The notes below the pieces were generated by a model that was not told the DNA's origin, made no database searches, and was given only the letters and a program-made list of their open reading frames with translations. From assembly GCA_017745115.1 (NCBI GenBank), contig JAGIAA010000002.1:71496-135495 (forward strand): 64,000 nt of DNA. The letters run 5' to 3'. The translations under genes were made by a program, and so were the position numbers. Source of the DNA: Sphingobium sp. Lineage in GTDB: Bacteria; Pseudomonadota; Alphaproteobacteria; Sphingomonadales; Sphingomonadaceae. Shown here piece by piece: positions 7,934 to 16,686 of this stretch. Position 1 is the first letter of the stretch, and the number at the start of each line of letters is the position of its first letter.

Positions 7934-9331
7934 CTAGATCGGGAAGTGGCCCGGCTGGGTCTCCACCGTAATCCAGCGCAGCTCCGTAAAGCTGTCGATG
8001 CCTGCCTTGCCGCCAAAGCGGCCATAGCCGGAGGCGCCGACGCCGCCGAAAGGCATTTGGGCTTCGTCATGCACCGTCGGGCCGTTGACGTGGCAGATGC
8101 CTGAATTGATCTGGCGCGCCACGCCCAGGCCCCGCGCAACATCCCTCGTAAAGACGGAGGCCGAAAGGCCATATTGGGTATCGTTGGCGAGACGGATGGC
8201 GTCGGCCTCGTCCCCCGCCCGGATGATCGCCACGATCGGACCGAAGCTTTCGTCTCGATACAGGTTCATGGCCGGAGTCACCCCATCCACGACCGTTGCC
8301 GGCATCAGGACGCTGTCGGCCGTTCCGCCGGCCAACGCCTTTGCGCCCTTCGCGAGCGCGTCTTCGATCAAGCTATTCACATGGTCGACGGTTTTGCGGT
8401 CGACCACGGCACCGAGGGGCGTTTTGCCCTCGCGTGGATCGCCGGTGGCCATTGACTGCGCCTTGGCCGCAAACTTCTTGGCGAAAGCGTCTGCCACGGC
8501 CTCGACCACGATGATCCGTTCGGTCGACATGCAGATCTGGCCCTGGTTCATGAATGCGCCAAAGGCGGCTGCCTTGACCGCCTCATCGAGATCCGCATCC
8601 TCCAACACGACAAGCGGTGCTTTACCGCCAAGTTCAAGCAGCACGGGCTTCAGATTCTCCGCCGCACGCTTGGCAATGATGCGCCCGACCCCAGTCGAAC
8701 CGGTGAAATTGATCCGCTTGACCTGCGGCGCATCGATGAGCGCGCCAACCACCTCGCCGGCATCTTCCGGCGCATTGGTGACGACATTGACGACGCCCTC
8801 GGGAAAGCCAGCTTCGGCAAAAGCCTCGATGATGAGTTCGTGAGTGCGCGGACAGGTCTCGCTGGCCTTGAGGATGACACTGTTGCCACAGGCTAGCGGG
8901 ACGGCGATCGCGCGCACGCCGAGGATGATCGGAGCGTTCCAGGGCGCAATGCCCAGGATCACCCCCACGGGCTCCTTGAGCGCCATGGCAAGGCAGCCCG
9001 GCTTGTCGGACGGGATCACCTCTCCGGAAATCTGCGTCGTGATCGCAGCCGCCTCACGCACCATACTGGCGGCGAGACCGAGGTTGAACAGCGCCCAGCC
9101 TTTGGTGGCGCCGATCTCGTTCATCATCGCCTCGACGAAGGCATCCGCCCGCGCCTCCAGAGCCGCCGCCGCTTTCATCAGCACGGCGCGCCGTGCGTTG
9201 GGCCCGGTCGCCGCCCAGGCCGGGAATGCCGCCGCCGCACGGGCTGCAATGGCTGGCATGTCCTCAGCCTTCATGGCCGGTGCACGCGATGCGACCTCAC
9301 CGGTCAGCGGATTTTTACGATCGAAATTCAT
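7934..9331 (-). CDS. NAD(P)-dependent aldehyde dehydrogenase (aromatic aldehyde type)
   Basis: This complete 465-residue aldehyde dehydrogenase has PWNAP at about 130-134, the cofactor-binding Lys in VILKASE (about K155), GSTGVGR, the general base Glu in LLELGGKAPL (about E233) and the catalytic Cys in NQGQICMSTERI (about C267). From memory it resembles salicylaldehyde and vanillin dehydrogenases. It would oxidise an aromatic aldehyde to the acid in the cytosol, ahead of the monooxygenase encoded downstream. It follows the TonB receptor gene by 57 bases and is probably cotranscribed. Family is firm, substrate inferred. Confidence 0.9.
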   Translation of the reverse strand: MNFDRKNPLTGEVASRAPAMKAEDMPAIAARAAAAFPAWAATGPNARRAVLMKAAAALEARADAFVEAMMNEIGATKGWALFNLGLAASMVREAAAITTQISGEVIPSDKPGCLAMALKEPVGVILGIAPWNAPIILGVRAIAVPLACGNSVILKASETCPRTHELIIEAFAEAGFPEGVVNVVTNAPEDAGEVVGALIDAPQVKRINFTGSTGVGRIIAKRAAENLKPVLLELGGKAPLVVLEDADLDEAVKAAAFGAFMNQGQICMSTERIIVVEAVADAFAKKFAAKAQSMATGDPREGKTPLGAVVDRKTVDHVNSLIEDALAKGAKALAGGTADSVLMPATVVDGVTPAMNLYRDESFGPIVAIIRAGDEADAIRLANDTQYGLSASVFTRDVARGLGVARQINSGICHVNGPTVHDEAQMPFGGVGASGYGRFGGKAGIDSFTELRWITVETQPGHFPI

Positions 9332-9388
9332 GGCATCCTCTACATCAGAACCGGAAGGTCGGTGGTGCGAGCAGCACCATCTTCTTCT

Positions 9389-11761
9389 TTAGAATGAAAT
9401 CGACGCCTGCAGATACCAATTCCTTGGGCGGGCGTAGATCTTTTCGGCATATCCCAGGGTGCCCAGGGACGCGTTGCCCTGGATCAGATAGCGCTCGTCA
9501 AAGACGTTAAGCACGCCAGCCGTAACCTTCCAGCCCTTCGCCTTATTGCCGACCGCAATGGAGGCATTCCCAACGAAATAGTCGCCCTGTTCGATCTCGG
9601 GCACGCTGCCCGTGATGAAGGTGATCTTCGTCGTGTAATTGCCGTCGAACCGTGGTGTCACCGTCAGATCGCCTCCGATCGGGATGGCATAGGCAATACC
9701 GAAATTGCCCTGGAAGGCCGGCGTGAATGGGAGATCGTCGGCCGGCGTCACCGTGGCAGTCGCGCCGGGAACCGCCGTGATGCTCAGGATCTTGTCGTCG
9801 AGCGTGCTCATGGCCAGGTCGATCTGCAAGCCCGAACGGGGGTGATAGCTGAGTTCGGCTTCAAGGCCCTGGATACGCGCCTTGCCCGCATTGAAGAGCA
9901 GCGGCACCACGCCTTGGCGGAAGATCAGCTGGATGTTGCCATATTCGGCGCGGAATGCAGCCGCATTGAACCGGAAATCGCCGAAATCGAACTTGGCGCC
10001 GATTTCATAGCTGTCGACCTTTTCCTCGTCGAACGGCGTCGGAACATTGCCCGTGGGCGCCGCATTGTAGCGCGTATTGTAACCGCCCGACTTGAAGCTC
10101 CGCGAATAGGATACATAGGTGCTGACGTGCCTCGACCAGGAATATCGAATGCTCGCCGACCCGGTCAGCGCCGAGAAGGTGCGCTTGTAGGGCCCCGGAT
10201 AAATGTACAGAGGTCCGCCATTGGGAATGGCGGTCGTCGGTAACGGATTGGGGTCCGGAAGCGTTGCCGGGAAGAGGTTCAGAACCGTGCCGTAATAGGT
10301 CTTCTTGTCGCTCGTGTAGCGAAGGCCCCCCGAAATCTCCAAAGCCTCGACCGGATTGACGGACACCTCGCCGAAGACTGCGATCGAATCCGTTTTCAGG
10401 TCCGAAATCTGAAGGTCACGCGAGGCCGGGCCGCCTGCCAGCAGTGACGTGATCACCGGCGGAGACGGCGGGAAAGCAAGCGGCACAGTCGCTCGCTCCT
10501 TGGTCTTCTCATTGAAGTAATAACCGCCGAGGATCGCGTTCACGGTCTTGGACTTGTACTGGAGCTGCAGTTCCTGGCTGTACTGCTTGGAGTTGCCGCC
10601 CACATCCGTCGTGATCATAGGGAATGGCGTATTGTCCGCATCGCGGATGCCGTGCGAGGTCGTCGAGCGGTAAGCGCTGATCGATTTCAGGGTGAAATTG
10701 GCCGACAGGTCGGCGACAACCGAACCCGACAGGCCCCAGACCTTGGACGTGCTCGTCACCGGCGCCGTGCCACCGTTCACATAAGGACCCAGCGCCTGAA
10801 AATCATTGGCGCACCGGGAATCGTTGATCAGCGGAACGTTCGGGGCTCCGAAGCGCGGGTCGCCGGCGACGAGCGGCGCGAAGGGAATCTTCGCGCCCGG
10901 GCAGCCTGCGGCGACACTGACGATCGCGGCGACCGGCGCTTGTTCGTTGATGCCGGCGAAGACGAAGGGCGCACCATGCTCGTCACGCTTCGTGAAGTCA
11001 GCGCGGAGGTTCACCTTCACCGAGGGCGCCGGCTCCCAAAGAAGCGCGCTGTTCAGCGTGAAGCTGTTGTCGTCGCCCAGATCAAGCCCGTCGAACTTGC
11101 GGCGCACATAGCCATCCCGTTTGCGGAATCCTCCCGAGACGCGTCCGGCCGCGGTGTCCGCGAGCGGGATATTCACTGCCGCGAAGCCTTCATAGAGGCT
11201 GTCCGTGCCGGTCCTGAACCGCGCCTCGCCACTGAACTCACCGATGACCGGCGTGCGAGTCCGAACCAGGATGGCGCCACCGATCGTGTTTCGGCCGAAA
11301 AGCGTGCCTTGCGGGCCGCGCAGAACCTCGACTCCGCCGATATCGCCAAAGTCGAGCGATCCGCCGACGGCGCGCCCGAGATAGACCTCGTCGAGATAGA
11401 CGCCGACGCCCGGATCGACGGCGGCCGTGGGGTCGAGCTGACCGACACCGCGAATAAAGACGACCGCGGCGGCGGTATTGCCGGAAAGCTGGCCGGCCGG
11501 CTTGAACTGAAGGCTCGGCGTGATCTGCTCGAGATCGGCGGTCTGGTGAATCTGGCGATCCTGGAGAATCTCGGGCGTGAACGCAGAGATGGCGACGGGC
11601 GCGTCCTGCAGAGATTCCTCGCGGCGACGCGCGGTCACGATGATCGCTTCGCTTTCCGGCTCAGCAGCACTGGGGGCCGACGCGCCATTCTGGGCGAGCG
11701 CCGGGGCACAGCAGGTCAGCAGCGCGCCTGCGGCCGCACCGAGCTTGAGCATGGATTTCAT
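9389..11761 (-). CDS. TonB-dependent outer-membrane receptor
   Basis: The 790-residue protein has a signal peptide (ending ALAQNG), a TonB-box-like segment EAIIVTARRREESLQDAP, a plug domain (LRGPQGTLFGRNTIGGAI) and a long beta-barrel ending in the terminal aromatic of LQASISF. The ATG at 11761 has a GGGAGAG site just upstream; longer upstream extensions are unlikely. It should import the substrate of the adjacent esterase, aldehyde dehydrogenase and monooxygenase, probably an aromatic compound. A 10-bp inverted repeat at 11815-11862 lies about 55 bases upstream and shares a 10-mer with the palindrome near the MarR gene, suggesting MarR control. Confidence 0.92.
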   Translation of the reverse strand: MKSMLKLGAAAGALLTCCAPALAQNGASAPSAAEPESEAIIVTARRREESLQDAPVAISAFTPEILQDRQIHQTADLEQITPSLQFKPAGQLSGNTAAAVVFIRGVGQLDPTAAVDPGVGVYLDEVYLGRAVGGSLDFGDIGGVEVLRGPQGTLFGRNTIGGAILVRTRTPVIGEFSGEARFRTGTDSLYEGFAAVNIPLADTAAGRVSGGFRKRDGYVRRKFDGLDLGDDNSFTLNSALLWEPAPSVKVNLRADFTKRDEHGAPFVFAGINEQAPVAAIVSVAAGCPGAKIPFAPLVAGDPRFGAPNVPLINDSRCANDFQALGPYVNGGTAPVTSTSKVWGLSGSVVADLSANFTLKSISAYRSTTSHGIRDADNTPFPMITTDVGGNSKQYSQELQLQYKSKTVNAILGGYYFNEKTKERATVPLAFPPSPPVITSLLAGGPASRDLQISDLKTDSIAVFGEVSVNPVEALEISGGLRYTSDKKTYYGTVLNLFPATLPDPNPLPTTAIPNGGPLYIYPGPYKRTFSALTGSASIRYSWSRHVSTYVSYSRSFKSGGYNTRYNAAPTGNVPTPFDEEKVDSYEIGAKFDFGDFRFNAAAFRAEYGNIQLIFRQGVVPLLFNAGKARIQGLEAELSYHPRSGLQIDLAMSTLDDKILSITAVPGATATVTPADDLPFTPAFQGNFGIAYAIPIGGDLTVTPRFDGNYTTKITFITGSVPEIEQGDYFVGNASIAVGNKAKGWKVTAGVLNVFDERYLIQGNASLGTLGYAEKIYARPRNWYLQASISF

Positions 11762-11814
11762 CTTGATCTCTCCCCTCGTGCCGATTCCAAAGCGTGCTGT
11801 CGTTCTCGGCAGAC

Positions 11815-11862
11815 AATTAGTTATATGATAAAACAATAATTGGCAATATCGCATAACTAATT
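11815..11862. promoter_or_regulatory. Candidate MarR operator upstream of the TonB receptor
   Basis: AATTAGTTAT (11815-11824) and ATAACTAATT (11853-11862) form a perfect 10-bp inverted repeat with a 28-base AT-rich spacer. The 10-mer TAGTTATATG at 11818 also occurs in the palindrome at 13504-13526, so the same regulator probably binds both. A CTAATAATTAG palindrome (11924-11934) lies in the same intergenic region. Confidence 0.6.
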
Positions 11863-11958
11863 CCGCCGAAGCCCGACGAACTTCGCTGCTCGATTTCGGT
11901 AGAGAGGTGAGTTCGTTTCTAGCCTAATAATTAGAGCCAGACAGAAAGCTGAGCCGCC

Positions 11959-12498
11959 TCACATCGCCTTGAAGAAGCGGATCTTCACTGCCGGCTCACC
12001 CTTGGGACCTTTGGCCCCTTCAAGAGTGCCGATAAATGCGGTCTGGCCCAGCCACTCATATTTGCCGAGAGGCGCTTCGAAGCGCGGCGAAGTCCGCACG
12101 GGCTTGGGCGGCTGGCCGGCCTTCGGCATGCAAAGGGCGCCGGTATTGAGAACGTTGATGATCACGCCGTCGTCGGTCTTGAGCATGTAGTCGGCCTTGA
12201 CGTCTACGCAGCCGTCCGTGCGGACCAGCTGCCAATCCCAACCGCCCGGCACGATGGTGCCCTTGATGCCCGGCCCCTCGAACGTGCCGCCCGTAATGGG
12301 GATCATGTTGCGGCTGCCATAGGGCGTCTTGCCGGGAATCATGGCCGATCCCAGCAGCACCAGTTCCTCGAAGGCGAATTCGAGCCGCGGCTCTGGAGAG
12401 GCCGGCGGCTGTGCATTGGCTGGGCCACATATGCCCAGGCCGGTGACGGCAACCATGGCCATTCGCGCCGCGCGACGCTTGAGCGATGTCCAGTCCAT
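11959..12498 (-). CDS. DUF3237 family protein, exported
   Basis: The 179-residue protein carries a signal peptide (MAMVAVTGLGICGPANAQ region) followed by a DUF3237 domain: RLEFAFEELVLLGSA, NMIPITGGTFEGPGIKGTIV, GWDWQLVRTDGCVDVKADYM and a C-terminal TAFIGTLEG strand. The ATG at 12498 is chosen because GGGAGAGGAT lies directly before it; the upstream ATG at 12531 lacks such a site. It differs from the coupled DUF3237 protein at 6035-6490 by being exported. Function of the domain is unknown to me. It lies between the esterase and TonB receptor genes, so a periplasmic step in the same pathway is plausible. Confidence 0.82.
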   Translation of the reverse strand: MDWTSLKRRAARMAMVAVTGLGICGPANAQPPASPEPRLEFAFEELVLLGSAMIPGKTPYGSRNMIPITGGTFEGPGIKGTIVPGGWDWQLVRTDGCVDVKADYMLKTDDGVIINVLNTGALCMPKAGQPPKPVRTSPRFEAPLGKYEWLGQTAFIGTLEGAKGPKGEPAVKIRFFKAM

Positions 12499-12568
12499 AT
12501 CCTCTCCCACGATTGCAATCTGAGTTTTCACATCATTCCCGCTTCAATTGAATTGGCAATCGAGGACG

Positions 12569-13435
12569 TCAGTGGCCGCGCTTGTGTGCCGCGAAGAACT
12601 CGAAGATCGCCGGCATGCTGTCTCCGATGATCGTGCCGTGATCACGCCCTTCCATCTCGATGTAGCGATGATCAGGCAGCTTGAGGTCGTCCATAGCTGC
12701 GGCCCAGGTCCGGGTGTTAGTCGGGGGCACGACATTGTCCTTGTCGCCCTGGGTGATCATGAGCGGCAGGCGCGCCTTCTGGATGGGCGCGAGGATGTCC
12801 TTCTGCGTCGGCTGCATCATGAAGGCAGCCGGCGCGATTGCTGCCGCGGCCGCCCACTGCCCGGAATATTTCTGGGCGAGGAAGAGCGTGCCGGCACCGC
12901 CCATGGAATGTCCCATGAGATAGGTGCGATCGGGATCGACCTTGAATTCCTTGCGGGCCATCTCGAGGACGTTGAGCACATCCTTCTCGCTGAGCTCGCG
13001 CAGGTTCGCCGGCTTCACCTCGGTGCCACCGCCCATGACGATAACCGGAGAGCCGTACCAGCCGGCGACATTATACCCCATCGGGCCCACGACGATGTAC
13101 CCGCCTTCCTCGGCGAGATCGATCAGCTTCCCCCGCACGATGAAATTGGAATCGCCGCCAAAGCCATGAAGAGCGACGATGAGAGGAGCGGGCTTGTCCT
13201 TCTTCACCTTGGACGAGACAAAGACAGTGTATGCCAGATCCTCATTGGTATCCTGGAAATGATAGGTGCGCTGCTGCGCGCGCGGATCCGGATCGATTTT
13301 CATCGGCATCCGCGGCGGCCCGTTCGGCGGTGGCCCGTTGCCGACCGGCTGGGCGGCGAGCGGAAGCGCGGTGGAGAGAGACATCGCCAATAAGGCCGTC
13401 GACAGGCAAATTCCGCCCATGCTCTTACTTATCAC
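12569..13435 (-). CDS. Exported alpha/beta-hydrolase (PHB-depolymerase / feruloyl-esterase-like)
   Basis: This 288-residue serine hydrolase has a signal peptide (residues 1 to about 28), the oxyanion segment IVALHGFGG, the nucleophile Ser in LMGHSMGG (about S177), an Asp in QGDKDNVVP and a His in EGRDHGT. It resembles LpqC-type esterases that release hydroxycinnamoyl or other acyl groups. The GTG at 13435 is preferred because GGAGGGGGAGAG ends 5 bases upstream; ATG at 13420 is an alternative. It is the first gene of the minus-strand tract, with a perfect 8-bp palindrome 70-90 bases upstream, facing the divergent MarR gene. Substrate is not known. Confidence 0.87.
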   Translation of the reverse strand: MISKSMGGICLSTALLAMSLSTALPLAAQPVGNGPPPNGPPRMPMKIDPDPRAQQRTYHFQDTNEDLAYTVFVSSKVKKDKPAPLIVALHGFGGDSNFIVRGKLIDLAEEGGYIVVGPMGYNVAGWYGSPVIVMGGGTEVKPANLRELSEKDVLNVLEMARKEFKVDPDRTYLMGHSMGGAGTLFLAQKYSGQWAAAAAIAPAAFMMQPTQKDILAPIQKARLPLMITQGDKDNVVPPTNTRTWAAAMDDLKLPDHRYIEMEGRDHGTIIGDSMPAIFEFFAAHKRGH

Positions 13436-13503
13436 TTGCGCTCTCCCCCTCCAGGACTTCGCCCGACAACCCATCGCGATCGACAGGCTTGGCGCGTCGC
13501 CCC

Positions 13504-13526
13504 TATAGTTATATGGACTAACTATA
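13504..13526. promoter_or_regulatory. Candidate MarR operator between esterase and MarR genes
   Basis: TATAGTTA and TAACTATA form a perfect 8-bp inverted repeat with a 7-base spacer, the size of a MarR-dimer site. It lies upstream of the esterase gene and of the divergent marR-type gene, so it could serve both repression and autoregulation. Confidence 0.65.
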
Positions 13527-13713
13527 TCGAGCCTTCGTATCCTCTGCAATCGGCGACAGGCGAACGGACGCCTCCATGACCGATGAGGCGCGGGATGGGA
13601 TGGGAGAAACAAAATAGTGGCTGCCGACCGCCGATATCTCTTGGTCTCGAACATTTTCCGCGACATCCTGCACGGCATGGTCTGGTAAAGGAAAGCAAGC
13701 CATCGCGAGCCTC

Positions 13714-14160
13714 TTGGACAACAGCGGAATGATCGATCTCGGCCCCCTCGGGGCGCTGGCGGGTTATCATTTGCGCCGGGCGTCGGCCGCCGTCGGAAGC
13801 GACTATTTCCGGACCGTCGAACCCGGCGGCATGAGGCAGGTGCTGTTCGGCGTCCTTTCAGTGATCTCCGCCAATCCCGGGATCAATCAAGGGAATGTCG
13901 GCCGCATCCTCGGCATTCAGCGGCCGAACATGGTGGCGCTGGTCAATGAGTTGATCGCCAACGGCTGGGTAGCGCGGACGGTCGATAGCGTCGATCGGCG
14001 TGCCTTCATCCTCAATCTGACGCCCGACGGGGGGAAAGCAATCGCGGCAACGCTGACTCTGATCCACGAGCATGAGGAACGCATGCTCAGGGATCTCAGC
14101 ACACAAGAGCGGCGGACGCTCATTCGGCTGTTGGGTCGGATCGAAGCCAGAGGAGAGTGA
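13714..14160 (+). CDS. MarR-family transcriptional regulator
   Basis: The 148-residue protein has a MarR winged helix: NQGNVGRILGIQRPNMVALV as the DNA-reading helix and VDRRAFILNLTPDGG as the wing, flanked by helical dimerisation segments. Such proteins repress catabolic or efflux genes and release DNA on binding small aromatic ligands. It is divergent from the esterase / DUF3237 / TonB receptor tract, and palindromes at 13504-13526 and 11815-11862 are plausible targets. The start is uncertain: TTG at 13714 or ATG at 13729, neither with a strong ribosome site. Confidence 0.87.
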   Translation: MDNSGMIDLGPLGALAGYHLRRASAAVGSDYFRTVEPGGMRQVLFGVLSVISANPGINQGNVGRILGIQRPNMVALVNELIANGWVARTVDSVDRRAFILNLTPDGGKAIAATLTLIHEHEERMLRDLSTQERRTLIRLLGRIEARGE

Positions 14161-14226
14161 TCTGAGCGGCGTGTTACCGAAACGCGCGCTTCATAGGCAA
14201 AAGACAAAACTGCAGGAGAGAAGAGT

Positions 14227-14772
14227 ATGAATGGGACCCCCAACAATTCACGTGCGGCTCGTTGGATGACGATCTTCATAGCGCTTGGCCTGGCGTCCAG
14301 CGCGGGCGCGCCCGCCCTTGGGCAGGCGCTCAATGCCGGCGCACTCGCCGACAGGGCACAGATCGAAGACCTGCTCACGCGCTATTATTATAATTTCGGC
14401 AAGGCGGGCGACCGGAACTTCGGGGCATTCTATTCGGATGATGCCGAGATGGTCCTAGGCAAGACCAGCTATAAGGGCCGGGAAGCGATCGAAGGTGCGT
14501 ACAAAGCGCTCTCCACCGCCGACATACCGCAGCGCAAGTCCTTCGCTTTCAACATTCTTATGACCAATCCGCTCATCGTCGTCCACGGCACGACTGCCAC
14601 GGCGCGGCTGATCTTCACCGAGATTGTGGTCGACAAGCAGGGCGATCCCCCGCGCATTCTCACGCAAGGCAAGGAATTCGACAATCTGGTCAAGGTGAAA
14701 GGCGCGTGGCGTATCTCGAAGCGGGAGATCGTCGGACCGGAACAAGGCGCTCCAGCGGGCTGGAAGGAATGA
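14227..14772 (+). CDS. Exported SnoaL-like / NTF2-family protein
   Basis: The 181-residue protein has a signal peptide (ending about ALGQAL) and a SnoaL-like NTF2 fold: DRAQIEDLLTRYYYNFGKAG, a FYSDDAEMVLG strand, GREAIEGAYKAL and a C-terminal KVKGAWRISKREIV segment. Members include dehydratases, isomerases and non-catalytic binders, so the activity cannot be read from the sequence. The ATG has an AGGAGAG site 7 bases upstream. It follows the MarR gene by 66 bases on the same strand and may share its regulation. A periplasmic step on the imported aromatic is a guess from context. Confidence 0.78.
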   Translation: MNGTPNNSRAARWMTIFIALGLASSAGAPALGQALNAGALADRAQIEDLLTRYYYNFGKAGDRNFGAFYSDDAEMVLGKTSYKGREAIEGAYKALSTADIPQRKSFAFNILMTNPLIVVHGTTATARLIFTEIVVDKQGDPPRILTQGKEFDNLVKVKGAWRISKREIVGPEQGAPAGWKE

Positions 14773-14809
14773 GGAGGTCGGACCTCTAATCGCTTGCGCG
14801 GCATGAGGA

Positions 14810-15589
14810 TCAATGCGCGACGAGCGCACTCAGCTCGAACGGACTGCTGACCGACAGACGCTGGTAGGCTCGGCGGCGATAGGTGAGCACCGAGGCCTTG
14901 CCGATGCCGAGATCGAGCGCCGTCGCCTCGACGCTCATGCCACATGCCGCGCGGGCGCAGACCTGTCGCTCTCTTTCCGGAAGCGCCGGGAATTGGACGG
15001 CAAACCGCTGCTCGAAATCAGCGAATGTCGGACGATCCGGCATGCCTCCCCGTGCGCCGCTCAGCGGCAGCAGCGGCAGTGCCAGCCGCGCCAGGCTCAG
15101 CAGCATATCGAGTTCATCGTCCGTGAAACGGCCCTGCCGCCCATTCCGCGCGACATTCATGCCGCGCCATTGCTTGGACCCGCGCTGAATGATCGAAACG
15201 CGTTCGACGATGCCGCCATCCTCGAAGAAGCGGCGGCGAAAACCCGGCACGCGCACATCGGCGCCGGCAACGCGCTGGATGGCGATATCGCCGGTCGCGG
15301 GCGCCAAGCGATAGGCTTCGCAGACAGGGTCGATATGGCGGTAGGTTCGGCTGTAGACTGGAAACAGGGCGGCGATGTCCGGCTCGCAAAAATGATAATA
15401 CAGCCTGCTCTCGTGGCGGCCGCTCGCTTCGAAGAGATAAAGGCGGGTCACCCCTCCAACTTCGGAGGTGAGCGTATCGAGGACAGCGCTGCCAAGATCG
15501 CCTCGCTCCAGGCCGTCGAGCAGCCGCTCATAAAGGGCGCCGAAAACGTTCGGAACGTCAGCCACTCTCATCTGCCAGATTTCCGCCAT
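14810..15589 (-). CDS. LuxR-type HTH regulator
   Basis: The 259-residue protein ends in a LuxR/GerE helix-turn-helix (LPERERQVCARAACGMSVEA through about residue 255), though the second half (LGIGKASVLTYRRRAYQRL) is slightly atypical. The N-terminal 190 residues are a sensor-like region without a recognised autoinducer or phosphoacceptor motif. The ATG at 15589 follows GGGGAGAG by 7 bases. It is encoded 68 bases upstream of nothing else on its strand except the convergent NTF2 gene and follows the BKACE gene (15658-16557), with which it may be cotranscribed. The role is probably local control of the catabolic region. Confidence 0.75.
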   Translation of the reverse strand: MAEIWQMRVADVPNVFGALYERLLDGLERGDLGSAVLDTLTSEVGGVTRLYLFEASGRHESRLYYHFCEPDIAALFPVYSRTYRHIDPVCEAYRLAPATGDIAIQRVAGADVRVPGFRRRFFEDGGIVERVSIIQRGSKQWRGMNVARNGRQGRFTDDELDMLLSLARLALPLLPLSGARGGMPDRPTFADFEQRFAVQFPALPERERQVCARAACGMSVEATALDLGIGKASVLTYRRRAYQRLSVSSPFELSALVAH

Positions 15590-15657
15590 GCTTCGACTCT
15601 CCCCTCGGCCGAGGGAAATGTCACGCGCAATGGGCCCGCTCGTCAAGCTTGCGAAGG

Positions 15658-16557
15658 TCAGCCGATTCGGAAGCGTGACCTCGCCTCCGCGATGCTCGCG
15701 GGCTTCATGCCGTAGATCGCGGCGATGTTGACGGCGGCCCTGACCATGTCGCTATTGTCTCGCGCCACACTGCCGTCAGGGAGGTGGATGCCGTCCTCGA
15801 AGCCCACCCGCACTAGGTCGCAGCCCATAGCCAGGCCGAGTGTTGCCGCCTTGAACATGAAGCTCCCGGTGCCCGTCACGCCCCAGATCGCCCTGGGAAA
15901 CATGCGCAGTCCTTCGTCGATGTTGAAAAGGAGATTGCGGGCGACAGGAGGGGTCGCCCCGAAGCCGCCTCCATGCAGCAGCCACACATTGTCCCGATCC
16001 TTGTCGAACAGGCCTTCGTCGGCATAACGCATCAGCCTGTGCAGCGAGCTGGCCTCGACGATCTCATATTCGAGCGCCGATCCCATGGCGTAGACGGCCT
16101 GAATCGTCTTCTTCAGCAATTCCGGCGAGTTCACATAAGGCGTCTCGGTGGGGTAGCCGCCCTCCGGATTATGGAAGTCGGCCGAGCCGCCGGCGATCCC
16201 GAACAGATCCTGGCGCGGCTCGATCTCGAGCAGCCCCAGTCGCTCGCTGTCGTCGGGCCAGATGTAGCGCCCCGTGGCAGGGTCGCGACGCACGCCGATG
16301 CCGTTTGTCGTCTGGATGAGGATCGGCGATCGCGCCCTGATCTGGCGGATGATCTCCGCATAGATTTGAGGATCGCCGCTGTTCTTCCCGTCTGGCCCAC
16401 GCGCATGGACGTGAACCATCGCCGCGCCGGCTTCGTAGCAACGCGCCGCCGCTTCCCCGATCTCATCGGGCTGCTTGGGCACGATCGCGCCATCACGATC
16501 CTGTTGCATGCCGCCGTTGAGCGCGACGGTGATGATGACTTTGTTGCCTTCGAGCAT
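15658..16557 (-). CDS. BKACE family beta-keto acid cleavage enzyme (3-keto-5-aminohexanoate cleavage-like)
   Basis: The 299-residue protein fits the BKACE family (DUF849), which uses a divalent metal to transfer acetyl-CoA onto a beta-keto acid and give acetoacetate plus a new acyl-CoA. Visible signatures are VIITVALNGG at the N-terminus, the metal-binding His pair in MVHVHARGPDG (about H49 and H51), the ILIQTTNGIG strand and LVRVGFEDGIH near the C-terminus. The ATG has a GGGAGAGG site just upstream. It is divergent from the LysR gene, suggesting LysR control, and could handle a late ring-cleavage product of the neighbouring aromatic pathway. Its substrate is unknown. Confidence 0.87.
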   Translation of the reverse strand: MLEGNKVIITVALNGGMQQDRDGAIVPKQPDEIGEAAARCYEAGAAMVHVHARGPDGKNSGDPQIYAEIIRQIRARSPILIQTTNGIGVRRDPATGRYIWPDDSERLGLLEIEPRQDLFGIAGGSADFHNPEGGYPTETPYVNSPELLKKTIQAVYAMGSALEYEIVEASSLHRLMRYADEGLFDKDRDNVWLLHGGGFGATPPVARNLLFNIDEGLRMFPRAIWGVTGTGSFMFKAATLGLAMGCDLVRVGFEDGIHLPDGSVARDNSDMVRAAVNIAAIYGMKPASIAEARSRFRIG

Positions 16558-16686
16558 AACCTCTCCCGGATCGATTGGGATCAAATGCCAGAACAGGTGA
16601 TGGCTGTCTGTCCGCTGGGGAGAGGACAAACCTGCTCGGCAATCGACGGTCATTGTGGCAACCAGCGACATCGATCAGAAAATCGG

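Noticed and set aside
10652..11839. 395-codon plus-strand frame opposite the TonB receptor gene
   Set aside because: Charged low-information product; the receptor on the other strand explains the interval fully.
15973..16686. Upstream extension of the LysR frame (238 codons before the HTH)
   Set aside because: It runs antisense through the BKACE gene; the LysR family N-terminus begins at about 16687.
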